Shown: positions 36,531 through 49,030, counted from the stretch's first letter. The stretch is DNA of 64,000 nt from Diploscapter coronatus (GCA_964036155.1 OZ038422.1:85397201-85461200); one strand, 5' to 3'. The notes: a model not told the origin generated them from the letters alone. A program made the numbers and translations.

Positions 36531-38934
36531 TTAGATCTTGTGCTTTCTTCTTCTGAGGTATGGGTTGGACGGCTCCTGGTTGTAGGATGGCACCGGTGGG
36601 GCTGGTCGTCTAACGGGTGGGTTGTACGGCTCGGGGTTGGAGCTGTAGCCACCTCCGGCTGGGACCTCGCTTCTTCCTCCTCCTCCTCCTGGAAAATATA
36701 TTTTCAGCTTCATTCTTCTTGCTCAGCAGGAAAGTTAGTCTTCAGGGAATGTTGTATTCAAAATTGGATTATTATCATTATTATTGGCCACATCAGTTCA
36801 AGAATCGATCTAGTGAGAGAATGCTAAGTTCCTACCAGGTTTGCATAGAATCAGAGTTCCTAACTCTGTCGGAAATTCAAGCTTACCGGTTCTTGTTGGC
36901 GGCTGTGGGTGATAGCTAGTCTGACTGGGTCTGCTCGGAGCTGGGTTGTAGTGGGATGGTCTCGATGGGGGTGGTGCACGTCCTCCTCCAGACTTAGGCG
37001 GGCAAGGACAGTAGGCAGCAGGTTCGCCTGGGCCTCCATTGGTTCCCGGCTGCAAAATTCGTCGGTTCCAAGCAAAATCCTGGATCAGAAAATAGAGGAA
37101 ATACCTTTCCGGGGGATCCTGAAAATACATTTCTTATTTTAGACCAACTTTTCGAGATACAAACCTGACGAAGCGTCCTGTCCCTTGGCTCCTGGCTGAA
37201 ATTAGCAAAATTTAGAGTTTTCTAAGATCTGAAAAAGACGAACAGGTCCTTGGGGTCCAATATCTCCTGGCTGACCGTCGAGTCCGGGGTCTAAAAAGGG
37301 AAAGGGTTATTTTTAAACGGGATTTTCAGACTCACTTCCATTCTTGCCTGCCGGTCCTGGTTCTCCAGCCCTAGATAAAAATTGTTTTAAAAAATTCCCT
37401 AAAATGAAGAAGAAAGAGATTCACCATCCAGGTTGACCTAAAATATGGCATTTTTAATAGGAACTCAAAGAAAACAAGGAAGATCCATACCAGGTTGTCC
37501 TGAAATTGATCAAATTAGGGGATTTTTGAGGGTTGAATTATTTACCGATCGGTCCTGGGCTTCCCGAGTACCCGTCTCTTCCTGGCTGACCTGGGGCTCT
37601 GAAACAAATCGTTGAAGTTCTAGCGGGTCGAAAATTTTGTAGATTTCCAACCCGTCGTGTCCTGGAATACCGGGGGTTCCCTGAAAATTGGAAACTTAGC
37701 TCAGTCGGTTAGGATCGGACCCTACCTTGTCTCCTCCTCTGCCTGCGGGTCCGACGCCACCGTCGTTCTGAAATTCGATTTTCCCAGAATTCTAAATAAA
37801 TATTTGAAGATGTGGTCTCACTCCGCACTCTCCGTTGACTCCAGGGGCGCCTAAAATTTGTTTGTTCTCAGTTGATTTAAATTTGGATAAACTAAAACTG
37901 CGTTACCTGGCAATCCCTGGTCTCCAAGCGGGCCGGGACCTCGTGAAATTTAGATCATTAGACTTGGAATTCCAAGATGAAACCTGATCAGGATCAAGAC
38001 ATTGAGCATTGTCCTGATCCAGATCAACTTTCTTGGTATAAAGAACTCATCTGGGGGTCCGGGTGGCTAAAATTAGAAGGAATTGGTACTTGTTGCCAAA
38101 TTAAACGGTCTTACTCCTGGTGGGCATTGGATGCAGCCTCCTGGAACGTCGTGGACGGCCAACAGAGAGATTCCAGTAGCTCCGGGTCTTCCTGAAATTT
38201 TCAACGGAGATTTTTGCGACTGGTTGGCTGGTTTTACCCGCTTCACCAGGATGACCCTGTTCTCCTCTGAGACCTGCCTTTCCAGCTGAAAAATTGAAAA
38301 ATAACGAATGAACAACCAGGGTGGTAAGTGAGAAAGGGTTTACGTGGTCCGGGAGGTCCTGAAATTGTTCAATTAGGGGGGTTTCTGAGAGTTTTGCAAG
38401 TACCAGTTGGGCATCCGAGAGAAGACTCCTTGCAGTTACAGTATCCATCGTCGTACGGTCCGGCGCCTCTCTTGGATCTGGCGAACAGAGTGGCGAAGTT
38501 GAGTGGGGCGTTGACGCGGCCCTTGGTGAGGTGAAGGGTCAGGATGCGGTTCCAGGCGTCGTCGGACATGGCCTTAAATTTCTCTCAAAAAATAAGAAAT
38601 TGGGATTTCGAGATTAAAATTGATTTAATCCGAACAACTTTATGACGCTCATCGTCTTGAAAAGTCTAGATCGTCATCTTGTGATTCTTCCATGCTTACA
38701 ACCTCCTTTAGTGTCAGAAGATCTAGCTATTAAGACTTTCTCAGCAAAGGTATGACTTCTTCTGTTAAGCGACTACTTCTTCAAATACGCTAAAAATACC
38801 TTCATGTCCTGAACGCCATCAGTGATTTCGAATCGCATCGTCTCGATGTCCTGGACGATGGAGTACATCGCGCCGAAGGAAAAGATGACTGCCACGAGGC
38901 AGATTGACGCCCCGATGGGCACGGCCAGAGACAT
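36531..38934 (-). CDS. Cuticle collagen with an unusually split Gly-X-Y region
   Basis: Extracellular structural collagen of the nematode cuticle. The N-terminal exon 38934-38800 gives a signal/anchor (IGASICLVAVIFSFGAMYS). Exon 38572-38404 carries MSDDAWNRIL, an RSKR proprotein cleavage site, and CNCKESSLGC. Gly-X-Y repeats follow in many tiny exons: 38358-38344, 38285-38238, 38191-38115 (with GGCIQCPPG), 38066-38047, 37939-37907, 37850-37822, 37767-37726, then several more down to 37050. Exon 37049-36887 ends the triple helix (PGTNGGPGEPAAYCPCPP), and exon 36688-36531 gives a Gly/Pro-rich tail ending RRRKHKI. The junction between 38047 and 37939 does not phase cleanly, so one exon there is missing or wrong, and the exons at 37060-37700 were not all resolved. 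An upstream in-frame extension (VRQKQSR) suggests the true start could lie further 5'. The subtype is not clear. Confidence 0.88.
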
Positions 38935-39488
38935 CCTCGACTGCTTCTGACGAACTGACAGAGGATCTGAGAGTGAACTGGATAACGGGCCTTTTATAGA
39001 AGGGGTGGAAGCAAAAACTCGGCAGAACTTGATCGGACGGACGATATTTGAAACGGTAAAGAAGAGGCATTCTCCAGCATGGAGAAAGAGATGCGTCTGA
39101 ATCGATGATGAAATATGCAAAAACTCCGCTGACGGAGGTAGGGCTTGGTCGTCATGAAGGTATCCAAACCGGTGAACATTGTCTATTCTTCATCATTATA
39201 GAACTTCCAATATGGAAAAGAGATGACGCTGAAAAACGGAGTTTTTATAAGTAACCATTTTGTGGAAATGAACGACTGAATCACATTAGATGGAGAGAAA
39301 GCCGTATTGCATGAAAAAGTGGTAGAGCGAGTTAAAAGCCGCTAAAAGGAAGAGACACTTGAAAAAACGGACGCGAAAGCGAAAACAGGGAGATAAGCCA
39401 GAGAAGATCAGTTTTCCTCTTGGAAGAAAATAGAAAGAAATTAGCCTGAGAATTTGAAAATTTGGCAAAATCGATTATTTCCAAAACG
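38935..39488. promoter_or_regulatory. Shared upstream region of divergent collagen and tetraspanin genes
   Basis: About 550 bases separate the two start codons. An acceptor-like ctctcag just upstream of the collagen ATG (minus strand, about 38970) may be a trans-splice or 5' exon site. I recognise no specific factor sites. Confidence 0.35.
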
Positions 39489-41416
39489 ATGATCTCGTCA
39501 TCAACCGAGTCGAATCTATCGAGTAAAAATGAGACGAAGGAAATGAAGTCGAGTAAAGTAGAGATAAAGGCGCTGAAAAAATTGCTAGAATTTTTAAAAT
39601 CAGAAACATCGTTTCCTGGTCTCCTTGGTTCTATTCATCGAACCCCTCCTGCTCTTCGGTGCTAGCATCTTCGCACTCTACGCGGTGTTTCCTTTGTTCG
39701 GTTACAGGTAAACAACATTTCAAGGTCTAATTTCATCAGAAAAGATAACTTCAAAATAATCAGTTTTAAGTTGAAATAAAAGTCGATCATCCAGAATGAT
39801 CCTCGGCATCGTATGTATTCTCGTCCTGACGACTCCGTTCGTGCTTCTGTTCTTCTTCGCTGCATTCTACATCTTCACGAGTCTGCCACTCAGCGACGTC
39901 CAAGACATTGTCGATGCGACATCGAGGACTTTCGGTTTGGCGTACGCGTGCTTGACTGGTAGATACGCTATGGCTGGAGTGCTTTTGTGTGAGTTTTTGA
40001 AGCTGATGATGAACGCCTTTTGTATCCCATACCCACTTTTTGCGAAGATAGTAGGAGGAAAGAAAAAATGGGTGTGGGTGTGGAATGCAAGGGGTCGTTG
40101 ATGAGCAGTAGAAATTAGTTTCAACTAATGAATGGAAGTTAAACGTTCGTTCAGTATGCGCGTCAACGCTGACCATCGTCGGGCTGATGCGCTCCGGCAT
40201 CGAGCGAGCCTTCCAGCAGCAATTCCTCTACACCCTCGAAGTTTCGCATTTCGACGTCAAGGCTATGCAGGTAAGTCTAGGTGCCGTTCATTTTTGATGA
40301 CGTCATCTTTTCGACCCCAGGAAATTTCCCACATGCAGTTCAACTTCGAGTGCTGCGGAGTGAGCATCAACGATAAGATGGACGAAAATTCGACGATAAG
40401 CGAGACGAGTCCATGGAACTCGTGGTTCAGGTACCAAATTCTCGGTGCGAACTATCCGTATATCATGAGGTAAGTTGGAGCATTTTCAGAATAATAATAA
40501 TAATTTTATCTCGAAGAAAAAAAAACAATTCTGGGCTTAGGCAAAAATGTCTTCTTTGAGCCAAATTTTAACTTTTAAAGACTTCTTATCCTAAGTCTCA
40601 CCAGATGGTACTACGGCCTACCGCACTCGTGCTGCAAGAAGCTGACCACGACCGACTGCGAGCACATCGGCATGTCGCGCTACCTGCAGAGGGACAGGAA
40701 ACAGGACGTCTTCTTTGCCGAGGAGGACAAAGCGATACAAATTGATTGGGTAAGGAAATCGCAAAAAAATTCACTTAGCAGCGCAAATGATAGGAAAAAA
40801 TTTAGGTCTTTCTGAAGTTTTACTTCAATGCATAAATTATCCTAAAGTTTTTCTTCTAATTTGTCGAACATAGCACTTTTAGAGATTTCAAGTTACTAAT
40901 GTTGAAAAGAAAATTTCTTAAGACTTACCTAAAAACTCAGAACGTCGTGACCTACGACAAGACGAAAGAGCGCGATTCAAAGGCGAAAAACTCGATTTAT
41001 CCAGATGACTGTACAGGTATACTGCAACTAAGAAGCTAAAGGATTACGGTAATGGATTCAGATATTGTCGTCAAGAACATCACGGCGAAGATCAAGCTGA
41101 TTTCTTACATCATCTTTGCAGTGTGTAAGTTTTCGAGTGATAGAAATCTCATATCAGTGAAGATCAACTTTAATCTCAACCCAAAACTTGTCAAAGTTAG
41201 AAAGTTCAGTGAAAATGAGCTTTCTTATACATGAAACCCTAAATTTTAGGCGCCCTCCTTCTGATCTCCAACGTCCTAATGAGTGCCTACGTGTTCTTTC
41301 GACGAAGGTCGTTGAGCAAACATTCAAAAAATGGCGTCATCAAAAGGAAAAGCAACGAAAATCCCCAAATTTCAATAGAGGAACCCAACGAAATGGCGTT
41401 GTCAGCGTCCATTTAA
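39489..41416 (+). CDS. Tetraspanin-like four-pass membrane protein
   Basis: Membrane-organising protein with four helices. Exons: 39489-39557, 39604-39707, 39795-39988, 40155-40270, 40321-40469, 40605-40749, 40941-41016, 41062-41124, 41250-41416; phases agree, 360 aa. A polar Ser/Lys-rich N-tail leads into TM1 (FLVSLVLFIEPLLLFG), TM2 (LGIVCILVLTTPFVLLFFF) and TM3 (AMAGVLLLCASTLTIVGL). The large loop carries the diagnostic CCG (FNFECCG), then HSCCKK and further Cys, followed by TM4 (ISYIIFAVCALLLISNVL) and a basic, Ser-rich cytoplasmic tail. The CCG motif and helix order support tetraspanin; the long loop and W/Y-rich segment after CCG look somewhat like the peripherin branch. The start Met is chosen as the first ATG whose exon splices in phase. 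The paralogue was not identified. Confidence 0.85.
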
Positions 41417-43012
41417 AAATTTTGAAAAAAGACGTTTCTTTCTCGAAAAATTCAGATCTAGGGAGGACGATCGTCAGAAACCCCTTGCGACCTACCCCCT
41501 ACATATTTTCTTAAGAATCTCGTATCTCCAGTTGATCAATGAAGTAAGTTTCGGTGTTGCGACCTATCTCGCCATACAAAATTTTTCTTCTGCGACCTAC
41601 CTGCCATCGACTTTTTCGTCTAACGAAAGTGCTCCCTAGATCTGGACGAATTGCAAACTTCAAAGATGCAATAAGAATTTTAATTTTATCATTGGAAAAA
41701 TTTAATTTTCATCAAAAGATTTTTTAAATTGTAATAAGAAAACTGAAACTTCATTTTAAAAGGACGTCAATTTCAAAAAGGCGTTATTATAATCCCTTTT
41801 AAAAGTGATCCCTTAGATATTTTTACTATGTTCCCAACGCTGGCCAAAGAGATAGACAAGAAGTGCTGAATTTACGAAGAATGCCTTGCAAACGTTTGGC
41901 TAATTCAAAGGTTATCAAATGCATTCTAAAATTGAAAAATTCAATAAGTTTAATAAATAAACGAAAGAATTTGAAAAAGGAAAGAAAGAAGAACAAATAG
42001 TGGAGAAATGAGAGGAAGAAAAAGAGAGACATTACGCACACTTGCTATTTTAATTTTTATCATTAATTTCTTCCCTCGGTCTTCTTGAATTTCGCGTATT
42101 ATCGGGATTTTCTTTTAGATAGCTATCTAATTAGTATAATTATCTATGGATAACTACCCTTGGCACTCTGTTGTATACAATCTTCATCGAAATGTGTTGA
42201 AACTTGCCCATTTTTTTCGCGAATTTTCCAATTTTGGCCTAAAATTCCCTGAATTTCGATAAATTGCCCAAAATTTATGTCAAGTAATTAGCCAACTATT
42301 CAAATTACCTTTAGATAATTGCCCTTGAATGAAATCTCATTAAATGCCTTGTTTTTTCTTCAAATCATCTACTTCACCTCCCATTCCTCGTTTTACAGGT
42401 CTCTTTACGTTTCGAAAGGATCAAGTTCATAGGGTCGTGCGTTGCTGAAAACCTCCTGTCCCTTCTCGTTTACTTTTTGCCATTCTTATTTATCTGCAAA
42501 GCCTTAGAAATAAAGGAGAAACTATGAAAGCCACGCTTCCATCCTCTTTCCAATTCATTCCTCTCAAAGAGGCAGAGCCCGCTTCTACGCCCTGGCTTTA
42601 ATCGCCGTCACCTCCCTGTATTATTTCAGCAGTGAAAAGGGTGCAGGAGTAAATCCAGGGAGAAAAGGCGTTTTTACTTTTCAAGTGAAATTTTTGAAAA
42701 GAATAGGTATGTAATGGAAGAGGGTCGAGGTAAGGGATGAGTGGCCATTATTTCGAGGTTGATTGGAATTACTGAATGTCAGATGTCAAATCACCCCTAT
42801 ATAGACTGCTGCCACTAACTTTTGACATTTTAACTGCTCTAAATGTAACTATCAGCTCCATTAGCATCAAATTGCCGTGTTGATATATCGTTTTAATTTC
42901 TTGCAAATGAGATGATCAGAGTAATGACGTTGGTTTCTGATTGTGTAATGAGTATGACATTGGTTCTGTTTGATTTTTTCTTTTCTGAAACTTATAAAAG
43001 GTGATTTTTCAG
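41417..43012. other. Intergenic region between tetraspanin and propeller genes
   Basis: No convincing exon. It contains AT-rich TAATTA words (42120-42350), a GAGAGGAAG-type purine run near 42000, and a moderately GC-rich piece at 42400-42640 with no clear frame. Upstream exons of the next gene may hide here, because its first recognised exon begins at an acceptor. Confidence 0.4.
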
Positions 43013-46000
43013 TATTTCTGAACGTGAACAGTTTGCTGAAGTTGGATTCGGATTTGAGGTGTTGGATGCGAAGGTCCCCATGGCCATGGCATCAGGCAAC
43101 CGTCCCGTGAACAAATCTACTGATGGGGTGAGTGAGTGTTTTGAAACAAATTTAAAAATTCGACTTTCCGGAATAAAAAAAATAATTTTTCTTGCAACAA
43201 AACTAAGTTTTATTTTCTCTTGAAGAAGACATAAGTCCGGGAATATGATAAGTTTTAGAAAAAAAAACAAACAAAATGTTGAAGCATTGGAATTTAAGAA
43301 TTTCCAGAACTTTGAACCGGATTGTCTCAAAGACGGAACCATTCCCTGCTATTTTCGTTATGGGGGCAACGGAACAGCGGACACTTGGGAACAGTCGATG
43401 AGCGTCGACGGTTTCGTGGGTGAGTGACAGGACTGTAGATGTTTAGACACGCGCGTGCGTGTCCAACATTTATATCCTTGGTGGATGAAAAACAATTGTT
43501 TTTTTTTTAAATTGAATTTTTTAAAGAAAAATATCAAGATGCAGTAGAATCTTGAGATTACTGTAGCGGAATGATTGTAATCTCTTTTCAGATGATTTGT
43601 ACGAGCTCTACTCGTTCCTGATGACCTCGCGGGTCGAGCCCAAACTCAACAGTTCCGGCATGGTTCTGCTCTATAACGTGGTGAGGAAAATGATCAGACA
43701 TTGCAACGCTTTCGAACCGCGCGGTTAACCGGATGAAACGAGATAGTCAATATTTTCCAGATGCAGTATCTGACTCGTGTGTACCAGAGCAACGTCGCCA
43801 ACGACGAGGAACTGGTCAAGGCCTTTCTGGAGGTATACTGTAATTTCTAATATCGAATAGAAAGAAAGGGTTGATACCGAATGGAATATATTTTTTTTAG
43901 AAATTATTTTTCCTAATTTTGGCAAAAATAGGTGCACGCGATGAGGCTGAACGAGTGGCGCGGAGCGCGCGATCTGCCGAAACTCGACGCCGACCAAATC
44001 AAGCAGCAATACTTCTCGGCCATCGCATCACAGGGGGAGAACGCCGGTGCGCAACAAGCTACGCCCACTCAAATTCAAGGTAACTACAGATTTGCAAAAG
44101 CCAAATCCACACCTATGAGTCAAGTGTCATTTTTGAGGGTGCGGGGTCGAGATTTTAGAAAAGTTCAATGTCTGGATAGCTATATCGGTACATTGATTTT
44201 AGTCTGATTCATAAAGTTTAAAAAATGGAAAATTCGATGACATGATATAAAGATTTGAAAATTTATAGAAAAAAAAGTTCAGCCTCACCCCCCAACGTGC
44301 AAATCCAGTCGCCCGTTCTCAAAGCGGCAATTTCACAGGTCCAGAACAATAGAGGCACCATTCCATCGAAATCGGTTCAGTTTAAGGAGAAGGTTTTTTT
44401 TTTTTTTTAATTTTTATTTTTGTTTAATTTTCTTATTTTTAGGTTGACAGATACTTATATTCGGCCCCATCGTCTGCCACCACGTCCAACACCGAAACCA
44501 ATCAGAATGAAACTTCTGGTAAACAAATTTTTACAAGCTTACAAATTGTCAGGAAAAACTGCTAAAATAGGCTCCTAGAAAAAGACACCACTTTTGCCTA
44601 TCTTTTTTTCGTCCCTCATACTATTTCTTAGAAAAAGTGGTGTTTTTCTATTAGCCCTAAAATATTGTAATTTGCAATTTTTTGCCGATTCAAATTAAAA
44701 ATTCTGAAGGGAAAAAGCCGTCAGAGAAGTCAAATTTCGAAAAAAAATATCTATATATATATATATCTATCTATCTATATATATCCATATATAATTTAAA
44801 GTTCTAGGAGACGCTTCTGAAGCGCTGATTAACAAGTTGTCGAGCATCAAATTGGAGGAGAATATTCCCGGGGCCAATCCTACTCCTGCCATTCCTGTAG
44901 GAGGAGGCGTAGACACGGATATGATCGACGGAAGGAGGGTGACTTTGACGCCTACTGGGTTCATGACCAAGGCATTCCAACAGCTCAAACAGACCGAAAA
45001 ACCCAGCCAGCATAGCTATTCACCGCCTCCATCTGCAGGTATTTTGACAATTACTATATGGCGGAGCGCGTGCCTTTTCCACGCTATTTCTTTCAAATTT
45101 CATCTTCTTGTCTATCTCTAGCTATAGAACTGCTCCATTTAGTAATTCCTGTATTTGTTTTTATTCTAGGTTTGATTGAAATGTTCATCGATTTCTGTGG
45201 AAAATTACTTTTTTAAAACTAGGGTTAGGTATTATAGCATTTTGAAAAACGAAGAAAACGCTAAATTTCTAGGAAAATGGGATAAAATTGGAAATTTGCG
45301 ACTTAAGAAAAGCTTCAGTGACCGCACCCAAATCTGAAGAAGAAAAAGAAGACATTCCCCCAAACGCACCATTCAGGCCGTTTGCAAGGCCCGGTAAAGA
45401 TAAAATTAAAATATAATTTGCGTTTTTTTCTTTTTTAATTATTAAAATTCAAATATTTTCAGAAGAGCCCAAGATTCTCATGTCCGCTGAGGCGAAAATC
45501 GAACGGGCCAAAATCTTCAAGCAGCAGGTTAGAAAATCGGTATTTTTATTTTAAAAATAAAACACAAAATCGACACTTGTCAATGTGTTATTTTTTGAAA
45601 AAATAAAGATCTTTTCAGGAATAAAAATATGAGTAATTTAAAAAAAAAAAAAAACATAATAAATTCCAGAAAGAAAAAGAAAGGACTGCGCTGGCTGATC
45701 AGCAGACTTCGACTAATTTCTTGGAGGGAAATCTGGGCAGCAAGCCCTCGGCAGCTGTGCCATCGACTTTGGACTCGGCCAATCACTACTCATTCGCGGA
45801 CTTCAATGGCACTGGCATCGAGGACCTGCTAACATATCGTGGGGGATTTTTGTTATTTTATTTGAATCTTTTGAAAATCACTTTCTTCTAGGAACTTCTA
45901 ATGTTTTTTCATCTTCAGAGGTTTTGTTGTTTCTGAAAACTGAAGTTCGATTTTTTTTAGCAAATTTAATAAGTTTTATTTCGTTGTTCTTCAAAGATGT

Positions 46001-49000
46001 GTTAGGTTGAAAAAATTGAAAAATAGAAAATTAATAAAAGAATAAATTAAAAATGATAATTTTGTTTTTTTTTTCAGGCGTCGCCCTTGGTCAACTACCG
46101 CATCAGGACAACTTCTCGGAAGGCCTCAAACTGAACCGTCCACTCGGCTGCAGCTACGATTCCAAACTGGGTGCGGGTGGCACTTGGTTGATCGCTGATT
46201 CTAGCAATAATCGGGTATTTTTGAAATTTTTATTCGATTTTTTTTTTTCTATTTTTGAGTAAGTTATAGAATTGTGTATAGGAAAAGTTGTTTTCCTTAG
46301 ATTCAAAAAACAAATTAAAATGATATTTTGCTGAGAATGAAAAGTTATGAGTTTCGAAAAGAAAAGTTCGAAGATTTGTTTAGAAATTTTTTTTTTTTTA
46401 AATTAAAAGAAACTACTTTTATCAGGTGATGTGTATTGCGGCAGACAATCAAATCACGGAATACGTGGGTTTCCGCAACCCCTCGGCCATCTGCGTCATC
46501 GAGCCCGGCAAGAGTTGTGCCATTCTCAACAATGACACCATCGATCACATCGATTATCAGGCATCCATAATTCATTTCAAAATTCAAGCTCAAATAAGCC
46601 TTTAGTTAAAACGCATCGGTCCATTTATGACAGTTCATAAGAGGTTAAGCTTAGAATAAAGCCCCCGTTCCTAAAATTTACCAGCTATTCGTTCTTCCCC
46701 CTTGAGTTCTCGATCTAAAACTTTCTGATTTATAGAAGGGACCTCCTGTATTATACACCGGATTTTAGGGTGAGGAAATGTAGATAAAGGGAAAGAATAA
46801 GAAAAAGACTTACAAGCAGTGTCGGTGTTCCGACGGTGTATAATACAGGGAGCCATAGAAGGGACTTGATAGAAAGGAATTTAATACAGACTTGGGACTT
46901 GTCCACCGTGTAACTGGTGTATTGCGGTGCAGTGTAGTCTTGATTCAAAAATGTGTAATAAGCAGGCTTCTCAAAACTCGATTCACAGAAAATAATAATG
47001 TCTTTTCGGGAGAGATAAAGAAGACATGTTCCTTTACTCTCTCAATATGACACTATTTCTGCAGGTCGAGCTTTGAGAAGTCTGGTAATAAAAGGTCTGT
47101 TGTGGAAAAATTTTTGAAATTTGTAGTGCGGTTGTCAAGTTTCAAAGGCGACAAAAGTCTCAAGTCTAACTCGAAATTTTTTGTATTGATTTTTTCAGTC
47201 GGCCGAAATCCGTCGAATCGGTGTGGAGCTGGGAGGCAAGTGTAGGGGTCTGGTCATGTCTGTAGGAGGCAATCTCATCACGCTCTGCAAGTCCGTAATG
47301 AGACTCTACAGGGCAAGTCGTTATCGTACACCTATTTTCTTTGGAATTATTGTAATTACAGTAACTCTTGTTTTTTCGAATCTTGTTCGGATAATATGAT
47401 CAAAGTACTGTGGAAGATTATTAATCTTTTTTCTTCGAAACTTAAAAGAAAAACTGAATTTTTCAACATTTTTAAATGAAGATTACTGTAATTTGATCGA
47501 TTTATTGACTCGTTTTGTTTACAGATCGATGATATGAACAAGTTCATGGTGGTGCAATTGGACTTCGACCCCTCGTCGCGTCCCGAAAACCCCTCGTTCA
47601 TTGCTGCCTATAATGACAGGGTCGTATTCACCGATTTGGCCACCCAGATGATTCAGGTACGGAAATGGGATACCTGAAAAATTCAATTTCTGAGCGAATG
47701 CGTTGATAATGACGAATTTCAACTTAAGGAAATAAAATCAGTGCCCATTTGTTGTGAATTTTAGCTAATTTTCAGGTCATCCGTATCGATGACACCGACT
47801 ACGAGAACATCAAAGCCCAAAGGTTATACGTCCACAAGAAGGTACGGTTTTCTTAAAAAAAAAAAAAACGGCAAATGATGAAAAAAAAACCCCAATTTTC
47901 AGAAGATCGAAAATAAAAATGGGCATTTTTGCAAAAGTTATTATGAAAAAAATCAATTTTATCAGTCAGTAAGCTAGAAATGATTTCGAAGAAAAGGGCT
48001 TTGAAACCTGCACAAGTTTTTGCTCTATTTGAATTTCTGGATGTTCCTATTCTGTAAGAAAGGGTCTCTATTTTAATGAATAGATTCTTTGATTTCAAGA
48101 TTACGGTATTTTCCCTAGGTAATCCACGAGAGGTACGAGGAGGGTGGTTTCCAGTTCGTCTCGGGCGTCCAAATGGACCGTCACTACAGGGTGATGGTGT
48201 GCGACGCGCAGGGCAGAACCATTCAGGTACGATAATTGAAAAATTAGCATAAGCGAGAAATTACGGTAGTCTTGAAGCAAATTATTTTCTTGGGATAAAT
48301 TGCTTGGAATTTTATCAAATTTGAAGATTTTTGAAGAAAATTATACAAATCTTGAAAAAAAATTTCCGAAGAGGTATAAGATTTTTGAAGACAATTTTCT
48401 AAATCGGTAAAATCCAATAATCCAAAAAGTATCGATTTTCAGCTGTTCGATGACAAGCTGAACTTCATGTACCGCGTGAAGTTGGGCTTCAACATGTTCT
48501 ACGTCAGTGGCTTCTTCATCAATAATAATGGCGAGACACTCCTCCTGGGAAGGTAAGAATAAAAGATCACGATATTTGGCAGACTACAGAAGCCCTTGTC
48601 GAATTTCAGATCCAACAATCAGGCCATCCTCACTCAATTGATGCCGGACGAAGATGTCGTGGAGAAGGTGAATTTTTAGTTTAGCAATAATTTGTTGAAA
48701 TATTTAACCTATTTTTATGAAAAATTGTCGCTTTACGTTCATTAAAATATTTTTGAGATCAAATGAAAAAAACAATCCCTGAATTTTCAGAAGCAACACT
48801 GGACCTATCATCCGCGTCATAACGCTGGCGGGAGTGGACCGCGTCAACGTAATGTTTCCTTCAACAGTCAGGTAGAAAATCTCGGATTTTGAAAAAAGAA
48901 TTGTTTTATCTTTTTGCAGTCCTCTGTGGGCGGTGGCGATCACAACACAAGTTTCAGCAGCGGTGGCGGCGGCTTGGGGTTCGCCACGAACCCCGGACCC

Positions 49001-49030
49001 TCCTCTATGTATTTCGGAAAGAGGTTCTAA
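43013..49030 (+). CDS. Large protein with a C-terminal NHL-like beta-propeller; unrecognised
   Basis: The 21 phase-consistent exons give about 772 aa (750 if translation starts at the well-placed ATG at 43080): 43013-43127, 43308-43419, 43592-43680, 43761-43832, 43932-44079, 44283-44392, 44443-44518, 44808-45038, 45313-45393, 45463-45527, 45670-45838, 46078-46214, 46426-46560, 47199-47312, 47525-47656, 47776-47841, 48119-48226, 48443-48552, 48610-48667, 48791-48871, 48920-49030. A helical N-terminal region (GFVDDLYELYSFLM, LLYNVMQYLTRVYQ, AMRLNEWRGARDLP) is followed by a polar, Pro/Thr-rich linker. Six or so propeller-like repeats follow (NRPLGCSYDSK, GTWLIADSSNNRV, RVMVCDAQGRTIQLFDD) and a Gly/Ser tail ends FGKRF. 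No RING or B-box, so it is not a TRIM-NHL protein. Introns 46561 and 47313 both have GC donors. The function is not known to me; the N-terminal domain is well ordered and may identify the family. Confidence 0.85.
44577..44649. repeat. Intronic foldback element, CTATTTCT core
   Basis: AGAAAAAGACACCACTTTT at 44577 is matched inverted by AAAAAGTGGTGTTTTTCT at 44632-44649. The loop holds TACTATTTCTTAG. The arms are again unrelated to those of the other elements. Confidence 0.75.
44749..44794. repeat. TA/CTAT microsatellite
   Basis: About 46 bases of alternating TATA and CTAT units in an intron of the propeller gene. Confidence 0.8.
45049..45147. repeat. Intronic foldback element, CTATTTCT core
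   Basis: AATTACTATATGGCGGAGC at 45049 pairs with GCTCCATTTAGTAATT at 45132-45147. The loop holds CACGCTATTTCTTTC and a pyrimidine run. Confidence 0.7.
46743..46852. repeat. Intronic foldback element with 18-base arms
   Basis: In the GC-donor intron 46561-47198. CTCCTGTATTATACACCG at 46743-46760 is matched inverted by CGGTGTATAATACAGGGAG at 46834-46852. The loop is purine-rich. Confidence 0.75.
46964..47083. repeat. Second foldback element in the same intron, CTATTTCT core
   Basis: AGGCTTCTCAAAACTCGA at 46964 pairs with TCGAGCTTTGAGAAGTCT at 47066-47083. CACTATTTCTGC lies just inside the right arm. Confidence 0.75.

Noticed and set aside
43446..43463. Short hairpin GACACGCGCGTGCGTGTC as a terminator or regulatory stem
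   Set aside because: A 7-base stem in an intron with no supporting context; such stems occur by chance.
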